This document shows, in pieces, positions 55,192-63,574 of a stretch of DNA of 64,000 nucleotides. Position 1 is the first letter of the stretch, and every line of letters starts with the position of its first letter. Origin of the DNA: Chryseobacterium artocarpi. Lineage in GTDB: Bacteria; Bacteroidota; Bacteroidia; Flavobacteriales; Weeksellaceae. A program made the position numbers and the translations under genes. The notes beneath the pieces are model-generated. The model did not search any database and was not told where the DNA came from. It saw only the letters and a list, made by a program, of their open reading frames with translations. The stretch is from assembly GCF_001684975.1 (NCBI RefSeq), contig NZ_MAYH01000050.1, positions 62,001-126,000 of the forward strand, in the 5' to 3' direction.

Positions 55192-56019
55192 TTATGAATG
55201 AATAATTTCTTTAAGCATTGCACTCAGTTTCGGAAGTGCAGAAGAGCTGTTCTCCTGTATTGAATTTAGGGTTTTAAAGCCTTTAAGAATATAATGAAAA
55301 TAAGTATCGTTTTCAGGATTAATAATAACGATGTGTTTAGCTCGTATTTTCACCGTTTCTACAATGTTTACAGGTAAAGCCGTAGATCCTGAGGTTCCTA
55401 CTACGAATAATATATCCGTATGATCTGCAATATTATAGGCAGTATCAAAATAGTAATACTTTTCATTATAACACTCATCAAACCATAAGGTATGCGGACG
55501 TAGCCAGCTGCCACATTTTGTACATTTCAATCCGTCAATATCTTCCTGAGTAAGATCTTCCGTATATTCTTTTTGTTTTACGTTTTCAGGAAAAGCAATA
55601 GGTCCACTGCATTCTTTTGAACACCGTACGTTCTGTTTGTTTCCATGAATTTCATAGACCTTCTGTACTCCTGCTCGCTGATGAAGTCCATCGATATTCT
55701 GAGTTATCAATCTGAATCTGTCACCTAAAAGCTGTTCAATTTCAGTAAGGGCAAAATGACCTTCATTCGGCTTTGCTTCTTCAATGAGCTTTTTCCAAAA
55801 GAGATTGTACTGCCATACTTCCTCTGGTTCCTGTCTGAAATACTTCAAGGTTCCAAATTCTTCCGGACGATGATATTTTGTTCCTTTAATCCAGATTCCG
55901 TCTATGGAACGGTAAGTAGGAATTCCACTTTCTGCTGAGATACCCGCTCCGGTAAGAAAAGTAACATATCCTGATTTATTTTTTATAACCTCATTGAGTA
56001 TTGATTGTAATGCTTCCAT
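55192..56019 (-). CDS. Sir2-family NAD-dependent deacylase
   Basis: A 275-residue sirtuin. FLTGAGISAESGIPTYRS binds NAD; TQNIDGLHQRAG and EIHGN carry the catalytic His; zinc Cys pairs are CSKEC and CTKC; WLRPHTLWFDE, VGTSGSTALPVN and IINPENDTYFHYIL complete the fold. It removes acyl groups from Lys using NAD. I start at ATG 56019 because a -7 box TAATTTTG lies within the possible upstream extension. The promoter carries the same dyad as rsr. Confidence 0.92.
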   Translation of the reverse strand: MEALQSILNEVIKNKSGYVTFLTGAGISAESGIPTYRSIDGIWIKGTKYHRPEEFGTLKYFRQEPEEVWQYNLFWKKLIEEAKPNEGHFALTEIEQLLGDRFRLITQNIDGLHQRAGVQKVYEIHGNKQNVRCSKECSGPIAFPENVKQKEYTEDLTQEDIDGLKCTKCGSWLRPHTLWFDECYNEKYYYFDTAYNIADHTDILFVVGTSGSTALPVNIVETVKIRAKHIVIINPENDTYFHYILKGFKTLNSIQENSSSALPKLSAMLKEIIHS

Positions 56020-56078
56020 GTTTTTAGTTTTTAAAGCAGAATTAAACGGATATATCTGCCGGTCAATTCTATTGTGTG

Positions 56079-56112
56079 CAAAATTACACTCCAGGAACGC
56101 AATCTTTTTGCG
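56079..56112 (-). promoter_or_regulatory. Sirtuin promoter with the rsr-type dyad
   Basis: The minus strand has TAATTTTG (56086-56079), 11 bases, then the dyad read on the plus strand as CGCAATCTTTTTGCG (56098-56112). The 15-mer and the spacing match those at rsr exactly. Confidence 0.65.
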
Positions 56113-56119
56113 CAATACA

Positions 56120-56770
56120 TTATTCGTTAATAAATTTTTCCAGAAAACCGATCAGTTTTTTTCCTCCATGGCTCCAGCGAATCCCATGTCCTTCCTTTTC
56201 TCTGACTTCAAAGACAAGTTCATGTTTATAGTGAAAGAAAACGTTCCACCAGGTCTTATTTTCCAGGATATAATGAATTTTCTGCATTACTTTTTCCTGT
56301 TTCTGCTGATTATTTCCTTTTACTTCACCCCAAAAATCTTCATCTGCTCTACCGGTATGCTTTTCCCAGGCACGTTGTGCAATGGTAATTTCAGAATTAA
56401 AAGGTTCTTTACAGGCTTCAATCAATATCTCATTTAAAGGCGGAATAGCCCGTTCATCACGAATACTTGCAGAAGTAAGTCGCTGTCCTAAAACAATCAG
56501 CCAATCTTCAAATGGAATGGCTTCCAGATGTCTTGCTTTTACCTCATCGGTTTCAACACTGTTAAATATGTGGATAAACTGATTGAAAATTTCTTGTCTG
56601 CTAACTTTTATTTCTTCATTAAAATAAGGAAGATCTAAATCCAGTGTACCTTTCTGATACTTTTGAATATTTTCCGACAGGTTTTTCATGTGTTGTTCTT
56701 CTAAAACAGCATGATATTTTTCTTTCCAGGAGTCTGAAAATAAAAGAATATAACTTCCAAATTTATTCAT
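56120..56770 (-). CDS. Unknown protein coupled to the PIN-like gene
   Basis: A 216-residue helical soluble protein (IFNQFIHIFNSVETDEVKARHLEAIPFEDWLIVLGQRLTSASIRDERAIPPLNEI). Trp-rich C-terminus (NKTWWNVFFHYKHELVFEVREKEGHGIRWSHGG). Its start overlaps the DUF434 gene by 8 bp, and it ends just before the sirtuin promoter dyad. No known family recognised. Confidence 0.65.
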   Translation of the reverse strand: MNKFGSYILLFSDSWKEKYHAVLEEQHMKNLSENIQKYQKGTLDLDLPYFNEEIKVSRQEIFNQFIHIFNSVETDEVKARHLEAIPFEDWLIVLGQRLTSASIRDERAIPPLNEILIEACKEPFNSEITIAQRAWEKHTGRADEDFWGEVKGNNQQKQEKVMQKIHYILENKTWWNVFFHYKHELVFEVREKEGHGIRWSHGGKKLIGFLEKFINE

Positions 56771-57482
56771 TATAAGTCTGTATCAGATTAACAAATAGTT
56801 TTTCTTCTTCGATCATATAGGCAATAAGATTAAACCATTCTTTGCAATGATCCAGAATCCATGCATCGGAAGAAATTATAATTCCTGACGTTTCAGCAAG
56901 AATTTTATCCGGACTGAATTGCAGTTCCGCTTCCCAGTTAAGGTTATGATCCGCAGCAAAATCAAGAATGATCTGTTTAATTCTTCCGCTATTGGAAACC
57001 GGCTGATCAAATATCCACACCAATTTCTGAGCATAACTTTTCTGGAAAAAGACAGAAACAAGTTCTATAGCTTTTTGAGTTTGATTTACTCTTTTATATG
57101 TACCATGAACTCCGGAAAGATCACGAAAGCAGCCATCTAATCCTTCAAAAATGTATGCTTCAGACAAAAGGCTTTCCAATAGAATCAATACGTTGAAACC
57201 ATCGAGATAAATAGTCTGATCTTTTAGGTCTGAAATATTTAACTGCTTTAGTTTTCTGCCACGAATCTGTATATCTGATGCCGCAGCGCCTCTCAAAGCC
57301 TGTATCTGCCTTGTTTTCAAACGATATCTATTACCCACAAGTTCGGATGTTGCTTTTTCGGCATAACCTCTTGTCAGTAAATACTGCATATCCTGAACAG
57401 CCAGTTTTAGCTTACTTATCTGCTTCTCTGAGCCGAATAAAGTATCGTCACCTGTATTTTTCCCGCGGTTTCTGTTATTCAT
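56763..57482 (-). CDS. DUF434 protein with PIN/NYN-like nuclease features
   Basis: A 239-residue protein. The N-terminal DUF434 part (LKLAVQDMQYLLTRGYAEKATSELVGNRYRL) is followed by a PIN/NYN-like fold: IYLDGFNVLILLESLL (first Asp), VWIFDQPVSNSGR and GIIISSDAWILDH (later acidic positions). This suggests a ribonuclease or RNA-binding role. I start at ATG 57482 (MNNRNRGKN); longer forms include hydrophobic sequence overlapping the divergent gene. It lies upstream of the sirtuin gene on the same strand. Confidence 0.8.
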   Translation of the reverse strand: MNNRNRGKNTGDDTLFGSEKQISKLKLAVQDMQYLLTRGYAEKATSELVGNRYRLKTRQIQALRGAAASDIQIRGRKLKQLNISDLKDQTIYLDGFNVLILLESLLSEAYIFEGLDGCFRDLSGVHGTYKRVNQTQKAIELVSVFFQKSYAQKLVWIFDQPVSNSGRIKQIILDFAADHNLNWEAELQFSPDKILAETSGIIISSDAWILDHCKEWFNLIAYMIEEEKLFVNLIQTYNE

Positions 57483-57564
57483 ACTCAAAAATAGAGTTTT
57501 TAGGGTAAGATTGAGCTTATTTTTTGATCGCTTATTTGTACTTTTAAAGAAAATGCACAAGATC

Positions 57565-58422
57565 ATGAAAATATATAATTCATCACTTCTTCTCTTACTT
57601 TTTTTCTTCAGTTTCATTTTTTCAAATTGTGAAAACAAAGGGAAAAATATTACCGCAACTTTCTTATCCAAGAACACGACAAAAAACAAACTGAAAAAGG
57701 TAGAAAATTTTGATAAAAACACCCAAACCATCCATGTTCTTGTCGCATTGTGTGACAATAAGTATCAGGGAATAGTTCCAGTGCCTGAAAAAATAGGGAA
57801 CGGGCAGGATCCTGATCAGAATTTGTATTGGGGCGCAGCATATGGTATCCGAACTTATTTTAAAAAGAGTAAAGACTGGAAGCTATTAAGGTCAGAAAAA
57901 AAAGATTCTATAAGAATGGAAAGGCTTATTTTTCAACATGTTTCCAAGAAAAATTATTATCTGGTTGCAGATGCTTATGATGGTCAGTATATTAAAAACT
58001 GTACAGCAGATTTTCTTTACAGCAGTTCGGGACAGATGAAGGATGTTCTTACTGTCAATAATACCCGCATCGGTCTTTATGGAAATTCCAGACTTGTTTC
58101 TTATATAGGACACGATGGTTTAATGGATTTTCAGTTATCAGAATCTTTTAAAAATACGGATAATCAAACGAGAGACTGTATTATTTTGGCTTGTTACAGC
58201 AAAAAATTCTTCTCTCCACTTTTAAAGGAAACTAAAGCCAATCCTTTGGTATGGTCCAGCCATCTGATGGCTCCTGAAGCATATATTCTTCATGATGCTT
58301 TAGCTGCTTATATCAATAAAGAATCTGCTGAACAAATCAGAAGCAGGGCGGCATTAGCATATTCAAAATATCAGAAATGCAGTGAGAAAGCGGCAAGAAA
58401 CCTATTGGTGACGGGCTGGTAA
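57565..58422 (+). CDS. Putative lipoprotein of unknown function
   Basis: 285 residues from ATG 57565 (MKIYNSSLLLLL...FSNC); an ATG four codons upstream is also possible. Signal peptide with Cys after ~22 residues, although Asn at -1 is unusual for a lipobox. The mature part has IHVLVALCDNKYQGIVPVPEK, DQNLYWGAAYGIRTYF and RDCIILACYSKKFFSPLL, a pattern I have seen in uncharacterised proteins but cannot name. Possibly a hydrolase-like fold. Divergent from the DUF434 gene. Confidence 0.65.
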   Translation: MKIYNSSLLLLLFFFSFIFSNCENKGKNITATFLSKNTTKNKLKKVENFDKNTQTIHVLVALCDNKYQGIVPVPEKIGNGQDPDQNLYWGAAYGIRTYFKKSKDWKLLRSEKKDSIRMERLIFQHVSKKNYYLVADAYDGQYIKNCTADFLYSSSGQMKDVLTVNNTRIGLYGNSRLVSYIGHDGLMDFQLSESFKNTDNQTRDCIILACYSKKFFSPLLKETKANPLVWSSHLMAPEAYILHDALAAYINKESAEQIRSRAALAYSKYQKCSEKAARNLLVTGW

Positions 58423-58509
58423 TATCATTTTACTTCCTTATGGCAAAGTATGTTATGTTTTCTACAACAAAAGAGATATTTCATACAACGTTTTGATATT
58501 TATTCGGGA

Positions 58510-58517
58510 TAAGTTTG
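58510..58517 (+). promoter_or_regulatory. -7 promoter element of the duplicated-domain lipoprotein
   Basis: TAAGTTTG fits TAnnTTTG, 21 bp before the ATG at 58539. Confidence 0.65.
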
Positions 58518-58538
58518 CAAAGACTTAAAAATATCCTT

Positions 58539-59402
58539 ATGAATACACTGAAAAAACTATGTTATTTGTCTGCAGCGATTCTTTTATCAGCGCCTTTCGT
58601 ATCATGTTCCAATGATGATGACACTGAAATTGTTATCGAACAGCAGACTCCTTCGCAGGTTCTTGCTTCTACTCCATGGGAAACTACGGGAGCTAAGGAT
58701 AAAAACGGAAATAGTGTAGCATTAACTGATGCCAGTGTAGCTGGTTATGTAGGTTTTGCTTACTTTAAAGCAGACGGAAAGTTTGCAATTTACAGCCTGA
58801 CTGACGTATTAAGATCAAGAGGAACATGGTCCGTAGATGAACATGGAAAAACAAGAACTATTGCTTCTTTAAATCCTGATGGGTCTACAATCTTCACCCG
58901 TGATGTGGAAATCCTTGTTCTGAATAAGAATGAATTCACATACAGAATTCGTCCTAATGCAGCTGATCAGACTATTTATTATGATATTATCCATACGAAA
59001 ACTCCTCATGCTGAACCAACGAACGGACAGCTTACATTAGCTTCTACTCCATGGGAAACTACGGGGGCTAAGGATAAAAACGGAAATAATGTAGCATTAG
59101 CAGATGCAAGTGTAGCGGGATATGTAGGATATTCTTACTTCAAAGCAAACGGAACGTTTAAAATCTTTGGGTTAAATGATGTTCTAAGATCTCAGGGAAC
59201 ATGGTCTCTTTCTCCGGATGGAAAGAAAAGAACTTTAGTTGGTTTAGATAGCAATGGAAATGTTACTTTCACTCGTGTTGTAGATATTATTACTTTGAAT
59301 GCAACTACTTTTACCTACAGAATTACTCCTGATGCAGTAAACAACCCTACTGTATATTACGATATCATCCATACTAATGTGACTCATAATGAGCCTCAGT
59401 AG
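58539..59402 (+). CDS. Lipoprotein with two DUF4822-type repeats
   Basis: A 287-residue lipoprotein (signal MNTLKKLCYLSAAILLSAPF, Cys in FVSCSNDDD). Two ~115-residue repeats share LASTPWETTGAKDKNGN, VAGYVG, FTYRI and YYDIIHT, and look like DUF4822 domains. They remain alike at the DNA level, suggesting a fairly recent duplication. Probably an outer-membrane or surface lipoprotein. The start at 58539 follows a -7 box at 58510; an upstream TTG would lie inside the promoter. Confidence 0.85.
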   Translation: MNTLKKLCYLSAAILLSAPFVSCSNDDDTEIVIEQQTPSQVLASTPWETTGAKDKNGNSVALTDASVAGYVGFAYFKADGKFAIYSLTDVLRSRGTWSVDEHGKTRTIASLNPDGSTIFTRDVEILVLNKNEFTYRIRPNAADQTIYYDIIHTKTPHAEPTNGQLTLASTPWETTGAKDKNGNNVALADASVAGYVGYSYFKANGTFKIFGLNDVLRSQGTWSLSPDGKKRTLVGLDSNGNVTFTRVVDIITLNATTFTYRITPDAVNNPTVYYDIIHTNVTHNEPQ

Positions 59403-59426
59403 AGATTATTTTTTTGATAATAAGGG

Positions 59427-59449
59427 AAACCTGCTCAGTGAGCAGGTTT
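59427..59449. terminator. Terminator after the duplicated-domain lipoprotein
   Basis: A 10-bp perfect stem AAACCTGCTC/GAGCAGGTTT with a 3-base loop, then TATTGTTTTT. Confidence 0.85.
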
Positions 59450-59471
59450 TATTGTTTTTATGATGTTGGTC

Positions 59472-59804
59472 TTAATTAAACAGTGATTTTTTTTCTTTAT
59501 TTACCCAGCCTGCTAAGCTTTCATAGTTTACATAATAAATTTTCAGGTCTGCGTTGTAAGTACTGCTAGTAAAATAGATTCTCTTACTGGCGGTAACTGC
59601 CTGATTGGTAAAGAACCATTTTCCACGATTGACATCAGCCATCGTACTGTTTGTTACTTTGTATACTTTTAAATCAGCCTGGTATGAATTGTCTACAACC
59701 AATACTTTTATATCTGCCTGATTGATGTTCTTAGTTTCAAAAACTTTCTGAGCTTTCATATAAACTCCAGAGAAAAGCAATAATATAGATACTATCAGTT
59801 TCAT
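59472..59804 (-). CDS. Exported septoil-knot (DUF6150-type) protein
   Basis: 110 residues with a signal peptide (cleavage near MKA-QKV). The short beta repeats ADIKVLVVDNSYQADLKVYKVTNSTMADVNRGKWFFT...NADLKIYYVN match the 7(1) septoil-knot/DUF6150 pattern. No catalytic motif. Stands alone, convergent with the previous gene. Confidence 0.75.
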   Translation of the reverse strand: MKLIVSILLLFSGVYMKAQKVFETKNINQADIKVLVVDNSYQADLKVYKVTNSTMADVNRGKWFFTNQAVTASKRIYFTSSTYNADLKIYYVNYESLAGWVNKEKKSLFN

Positions 59805-59845
59805 AAAGTATTTATTTTTAAACGTAATAAAAGATACGGATTACT

Positions 59846-60892
59846 TTACCAATATTCTTCCCACCATTTTTTCCAGACTGTATTTTCCAACTGATCAAGA
59901 TTTACTTTTTCACCTATAACCGGCAAAGTAATAGGTTGATTATTTTCTTCTGCATTTTTGGATGCAAGTTCTACAGGTTCAAACCATGCATGCTGAGCCA
60001 ATTTGAATTTCGAGTGGTGTACAGGAATAAAGTTTTTTGCTTTTAATTCCTTTACTTCGCCTATCAATTGATCTGGTAAAGTATGAATGTAGGGCCATTT
60101 TTCATTGTATTGTCCACATTCCATAACGGCAAGATCAAAAGGACCATACTTCTCACCTATTTCTGTAAAATGGTTTCCGTAGCCACTATCGCCACCTAAA
60201 AATAATTTTTTAGTAGGAGTTTTCAGTACAAAGGAGGTCCAAAGTGAAATATTCCTGTTTAAAAGTCTCCCGGAAAAGTGTCTTGCCGGTGTCAGAGTAA
60301 TTCTGAATCCTTCGGCGATATCAATGCTTTCCCACCAGTTTTTTTCAATGATTTTTTCCAGATCCCAGCCCCAATATTCAAAATGCTGTCCTGTTCCCAA
60401 ACCACAAATAACTTTACCCACTCTGTCTTTTAAAGCCTGAACAGTTTTATAATCCAGATGATCCCAATGGTCATGAGAGATCAACAAAAAGTCGATATCC
60501 GGCATATGTTCCGGCTTATAATAATCTGCTCCCTGAAATGCTTTGATGGAACCTGGCATAGGTGATGCATTTCCACTGAAAACAGGGTCTATCAGGAATT
60601 TCTTACCATCAACCTGTATAAAGTAAGAGCTATGCCCAAACCAGATTAAGACATTCTCTTTCGGGTCAAGTTTCTTCAAATCTGTTACTACAAATGGAAG
60701 CGCTGTTTTAGGGGAAGTATTCTCTACTTTACATAAGCTGTTCAAAAGTGCTTTGGTCATACTTTCTCCTTCCAATAGTGGTGGTGTGATAAGTATATTC
60801 TGAAATCTCCCATTGATATAATTGGGAAGTGTACTGAAGTATTCCTTTCTTTTTTCGTCAGGAAACTGCCCGAGTTGTTTTACTAAATTCAT
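59846..60892 (-). CDS. MBL-fold hydrolase, UlaG/NAPE-PLD-like
   Basis: A 348-residue cytoplasmic metallo-hydrolase: VLIWFGHSSYFIQVDGKKFLIDPVFSG, LLISHDHWDHLDYKTV (HxHxDH complete), TPARHFSGR, LFLGGDSGYG and FIPVHHSKF give the full two-zinc set. The group includes NAPE-PLD and UlaG-like proteins acting on phosphodiesters or lactones. It lies 11 bp downstream of the antiporter gene. Confidence 0.88.
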   Translation of the reverse strand: MNLVKQLGQFPDEKRKEYFSTLPNYINGRFQNILITPPLLEGESMTKALLNSLCKVENTSPKTALPFVVTDLKKLDPKENVLIWFGHSSYFIQVDGKKFLIDPVFSGNASPMPGSIKAFQGADYYKPEHMPDIDFLLISHDHWDHLDYKTVQALKDRVGKVICGLGTGQHFEYWGWDLEKIIEKNWWESIDIAEGFRITLTPARHFSGRLLNRNISLWTSFVLKTPTKKLFLGGDSGYGNHFTEIGEKYGPFDLAVMECGQYNEKWPYIHTLPDQLIGEVKELKAKNFIPVHHSKFKLAQHAWFEPVELASKNAEENNQPITLPVIGEKVNLDQLENTVWKKWWEEYW

Positions 60893-60903
60893 TTCCTTAT
60901 TTT

Positions 60904-62484
60904 TTACATTCTGAGTCTTTCTTCTTCAAAATCAAGTCTCGTTAAATAATGTCTTATATATTCTTCGTCAATATTGGGGTTCCGCCTGTTTTCTTCCCTA
61001 AGCCAGATTCTCTGTACTTCTAATGTTGTAAAGTAAATTTCTTTAGCTTCATCAGATAGTTTGTGAACGGAGTCTTCTTTATCTTCCTGCTCCCAACGGT
61101 CCATCAACTTATTGAAGTATTCGTTTTCATTTCTTCTTTCTTTATAGTTTTCGTTAAGATATTTTAAAGCTACACGACGCATTCCTTTCCTTAAAAATTG
61201 TTCTGATTCCTCTTCTGATAAATATCCACTATTAGAATCTGATAGTTTAAGTTTCTTTATCAAAGTTGGTAATGTTAACCCCTGAATAATCAATGTAGCT
61301 AAAATGACAATAAAGGTAATAAACAGAATAAGATCACGATGAGGAAAAGGTTGTCCGTTATCCATCACCACAGGAATGGATAATGCTGCTGCCAATGAAA
61401 CCACGCCACGCATTCCCGTCCAGCTCATTAATATAGGTGCTTTCATTCCCGGATCTCTGTCTGCGACATTGATAAAATTCCGCATGATCAGCGTAACAAA
61501 AACAGCACCAAAGGAAGATAAAAACCTGACAATAATAAGTACAGCAGTAATTAATAATCCATAGGTAACAGCTTGTGCAAGGCTGATTCCTTCTTTATCC
61601 AATCCGACCATAATCTCCGGAAGGTCTAATCCTATCAATAGAAAAACTATTCCGTTAATCAGAAATACGAAACTTTCCCAAACGTTGGAACCTTTCAATC
61701 TTGATTCTGAAGTTCTGAAAATTTCATGTCTCCTGACAGAAAGAAATAATCCGCCACTCACAACAGCCAAAACTCCCGATGAATGAACTTCTTCTGCGAC
61801 AATATACATGACATAAGGTGCTACCAGACTAAGAATAGCATCCATATTGACATCAGTAGGAAATATTTTTTCAATTTCAAGAAAAATAAAAGCTAAAACC
61901 ACGCCTATTCCCAATCCCCCGAATACCATCCATCCAAAGCTTAAAGCTGCATCCTGCCAGATAAATTGTCCGGTAGCCACCGCCACCATTGCAAACCTGA
62001 AAATAATAAGGGAAGATGCATCATTGAACAGACTTTCTCCTTCTAAAACGGTAGATACATTTTTAGGAACTTTTACAAATTTTAAAATTGCACCAGCACT
62101 CACCGCATCGGGTGGAGATACAATTCCACCCAGGACAAAGCCCAATGCTAATGAAAACCCGGGAATATATGAGTTGGCTACAAAAGCTACCGTTATTGCG
62201 GTAAGAAACACAACTATAAATGCAAAACTGGTAATGATTCGCCTCAGCTTCCATATTTCCTTCCATGAGACGGCAAAAGCAGCTTCATAAAGTAAAGGAG
62301 GTAAAAAAATAATAAAAATAAGTTCGGGATCAATTTTTATTTTGGGTAATCCGGGAATAAAGCTGATCAGCAGTCCGGCAATTACCAAAATGATAGGATA
62401 TGCTACTTTTAAACGATTGGCAAGCATAACAGCCCCAATAATTACAAGGACCAATCCTAGATAATAAACGAAATTTTCCACCAT
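60904..62484 (-). CDS. Na+/H+ antiporter, CPA1 family
   Basis: A 526-residue membrane protein with about 12 hydrophobic helices (LGLVLVIIGAVMLANRL, IIFLPPLLYEAAFAV) and the CPA1 signatures GIVSPPDAVSAGAILK and LEGESLFNDASSLIIF with membrane-embedded Asp residues. The C-terminal ~110 residues form a charged cytoplasmic tail. Exchanges Na+ or K+ for H+ for pH and salt balance. First gene of a two-gene unit. Confidence 0.93.
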   Translation of the reverse strand: MVENFVYYLGLVLVIIGAVMLANRLKVAYPIILVIAGLLISFIPGLPKIKIDPELIFIIFLPPLLYEAAFAVSWKEIWKLRRIITSFAFIVVFLTAITVAFVANSYIPGFSLALGFVLGGIVSPPDAVSAGAILKFVKVPKNVSTVLEGESLFNDASSLIIFRFAMVAVATGQFIWQDAALSFGWMVFGGLGIGVVLAFIFLEIEKIFPTDVNMDAILSLVAPYVMYIVAEEVHSSGVLAVVSGGLFLSVRRHEIFRTSESRLKGSNVWESFVFLINGIVFLLIGLDLPEIMVGLDKEGISLAQAVTYGLLITAVLIIVRFLSSFGAVFVTLIMRNFINVADRDPGMKAPILMSWTGMRGVVSLAAALSIPVVMDNGQPFPHRDLILFITFIVILATLIIQGLTLPTLIKKLKLSDSNSGYLSEEESEQFLRKGMRRVALKYLNENYKERRNENEYFNKLMDRWEQEDKEDSVHKLSDEAKEIYFTTLEVQRIWLREENRRNPNIDEEYIRHYLTRLDFEEERLRM

Positions 62485-62612
62485 CTGTTTTCAATTAATT
62501 TTAAACCAATTTAACTATTTTTTGAGAAATATGATGGTATTGAATGAACATCAATATTAACAAATCAATAAAAATACTGCCAGGTTTTGGTTACATGAGA
62601 ATGTATTTTTCT

Positions 62613-63479
62613 TTATTGATTTCTAAAAACTTTGGGTGATAATCCTGTTTTTTTACGGAAAAATCTTGCAAAATAATTGGGATAATCGAAGCCGAGGCTG
62701 TAAGAAATTTCGCTAACAGAAAGTGTTGTATTTTGGAGTTTATCTTTTGCTTCTTTTATGACATAATCGTGAATGTGATCCAATGGAGATTTTCCCGTAA
62801 AATGCTTGATGAGGTCTCCGAAATAATTAGGTGAAAGGTTACTTTTCTGTGCAAAATATGCTACTGAAGGCAATCCGGCAACATTATCATTTTCTCTGAA
62901 ATAATTATCAAGATTTTTGTAAAACTCATCGATTACTTTGTGATAAATTTCACTTCGGGTATCAAACTGACGATCATAAAAGTCTTTGACATAGGTAAGA
63001 ATCAGATTGACGTATGAAATGACAACTGTTCTTGAATAATGTTCTTTCTGGAATTCATGATGTGCCTTTCTGAAAAGGTCCCAAAGTATACTCTCCTCTT
63101 CTTTTGTCAGAAAAAGAGCTTCATGATTGTTATAATGTACAAAGCTATAATCTTTGGCGTATTTTTCAAGGTATTTTGCATTTATCATAATACAAAGACC
63201 GGAAAATGGTGGTGCGATCTCCCATTCCAAGGTATTTTGGGGGCAGTCTGCGTACAAATAGGATGAGTCTGACTGATCTTCCTGCAATTGACGGGATGTA
63301 AAGTTAACTTCCATCGGAGGCTTGATTGCGAGAAGATAAAAATCGATGGTAACAGGCTCTGATTTCAGTCTGATATCATTCTGAGTTTCAAAATCTACAA
63401 TGTGAAGATCGTCACTTTTTAAGTTATCCACATTCAGATAATTACAAAATTCCGGTATGTTTAATATTTTTATACTCAT
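62613..63479 (-). CDS. AraC-family transcriptional regulator
   Basis: A 288-residue protein. The N-terminal ~180 residues form a cupin-like ligand domain; the C-terminal ~100 are the double HTH of AraC: SVAYFAQKSNLSPNYFGDLIKHFTGKSPLDHI and LSVSEISYSLGFDYPNYFARFFRKKTGLSPKVFRN. It may control the neighbouring antiporter genes, but no direct evidence is visible. Confidence 0.92.
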   Translation of the reverse strand: MSIKILNIPEFCNYLNVDNLKSDDLHIVDFETQNDIRLKSEPVTIDFYLLAIKPPMEVNFTSRQLQEDQSDSSYLYADCPQNTLEWEIAPPFSGLCIMINAKYLEKYAKDYSFVHYNNHEALFLTKEEESILWDLFRKAHHEFQKEHYSRTVVISYVNLILTYVKDFYDRQFDTRSEIYHKVIDEFYKNLDNYFRENDNVAGLPSVAYFAQKSNLSPNYFGDLIKHFTGKSPLDHIHDYVIKEAKDKLQNTTLSVSEISYSLGFDYPNYFARFFRKKTGLSPKVFRNQ

Positions 63480-63574
63480 TGTGCAGATTTCAATAATGGG
63501 GTAAAATTAAACATTCTGAACTGTTACCTTATGATACAAAATAAGGTAAAACGGATACATTTTACTGATCTGTA

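Noticed and set aside
56017..56115. Longer N-terminus for the sirtuin (start at 56115)
   Set aside because: It would include the dyad and the -7 box and adds sequence not seen in sirtuins.
61847..62290. 147-codon ORF opposite the Na+/H+ antiporter
   Set aside because: The opposite strand carries clear CPA1 motifs; this frame has an untypical Thr/Asn/Ala-rich composition and no start signal.
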